Assembly: GCA_029565675.1 (NCBI GenBank)
Contig: JAKQNP010000008.1
Span: 370,578-434,577, forward strand
Source: a bacterium
GTDB lineage: Bacteria; Zhuqueibacterota; Zhuqueibacteria; Residuimicrobiales; Oceaniaggregativiventaceae
Length of the DNA: 64,000 nucleotides
Reading direction: 5' to 3'
How positions within the stretch are numbered: the stretch's first letter is position 1; every line of letters begins with the position of its first letter. The notes below the pieces were generated by a model. The model was given only the letters and a program-made list of their open reading frames with translations, ran no database searches and was not told where the DNA came from. The position numbers and the translations under genes are program-made. Below are positions 63,962-64,000 of the stretch, in pieces.

Positions 63962-64000
63962 TCCAGGATCAAAAAAAGAGTATGCCAATAATATCAGAAG
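63957..64000 (+). mobile_element. Start of an insertion-sequence transposase (integrase-type), cut by window end
   Basis: The first 14 codons read MSPGSKKEYANNIR. This opening (MSPxSKxEYxxxIRxRY) is familiar from transposases with an integrase catalytic domain, but only the first 14 residues are visible, so the family call is tentative. GGAGA lies upstream at suitable distance. The reading frame runs off the window. Confidence 0.6.

Noticed and set aside
1..64000. tRNA, rRNA or CRISPR arrays
   Set aside because: I looked for T-loop patterns, rRNA-like blocks and regularly spaced repeats in intergenic regions and saw none.

Overview
The window looks like chromosomal DNA of a Gram-negative bacterium, most likely from the FCB group (Calditrichota/KSB1-like or a Bacteroidota relative). 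This is an inference from TonB-dependent receptors with N-terminal carboxypeptidase-regulatory-like domains, secreted proteins ending in a T9SS/FlgD-type domain (YPNPFNPS), a Bacteroidota-style carotenoid gene set with a CrtYcd-type lycopene cyclase, and a PPi-type phosphofructokinase. O2-dependent carotenoid ketolation, a photolyase and a sulfide:quinone oxidoreductase suggest a light-exposed life with access to oxygen. No rRNA, tRNA or CRISPR array was seen.

Layout. 1-3206: 5' part of ilvD (minus) and divergent metX (plus). 3509-14528, all minus: a membrane protein of unknown function, then a tightly packed carotenoid operon (transcribed TPR-like secreted protein, lycopene cyclase, crtD, crtI, crtB, acyltransferase, glycosyltransferase, CruF-like hydratase, crtW, hairpin terminator) with phrB upstream. 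The genes predict a ketolated, glycosylated and acylated monocyclic carotenoid of the myxol type. 14698-17614, plus: a sulfide/sulfane-sulfur cluster (sqr, DUF1641, DsrC/TusE-like, DsrE-like) ending in a terminator. 17651-21139, minus: an ECF sigma factor followed immediately by gcvP. 21539-24443, plus: a DUF1460-PGRP amidase fusion and a beta-barrel protein.

24523-35142, minus: a long housekeeping run (an EnvC-like protein, holB, ricT, metG, tatD, rsmA, mgtE, recO, glyQS). 35345-39404, plus: a cyclic-nucleotide-binding-domain protein, an AI-2E-like membrane protein, pheA and pfp. 39494-45753, minus: PTS IIC, IID, HPr and EI, then metK-ahcY behind a 192-nt structured leader. 46129-47925, plus: a PpiD-like foldase, with a palindromic repeat upstream.

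48240-63686, minus: the most unusual region. Two paralogous three-gene modules, each coding for a TonB-dependent receptor, a small lipoprotein with a domain ending in a conserved 'W' segment, and a large secreted FlgD/T9SS-tailed protein, are arranged in different gene order. Between or beside them lie a D-threonine-aldolase-like PLP enzyme, a transglutaminase-fold protein lacking the nucleophile Cys, an MscS channel, a papain-fold peptidase, a DEDDh exonuclease and a parvulin lipoprotein. At the right edge (63914-64000) an insertion-sequence transposase begins; its start codon and ribosome binding site sit inside a 14-bp inverted repeat.
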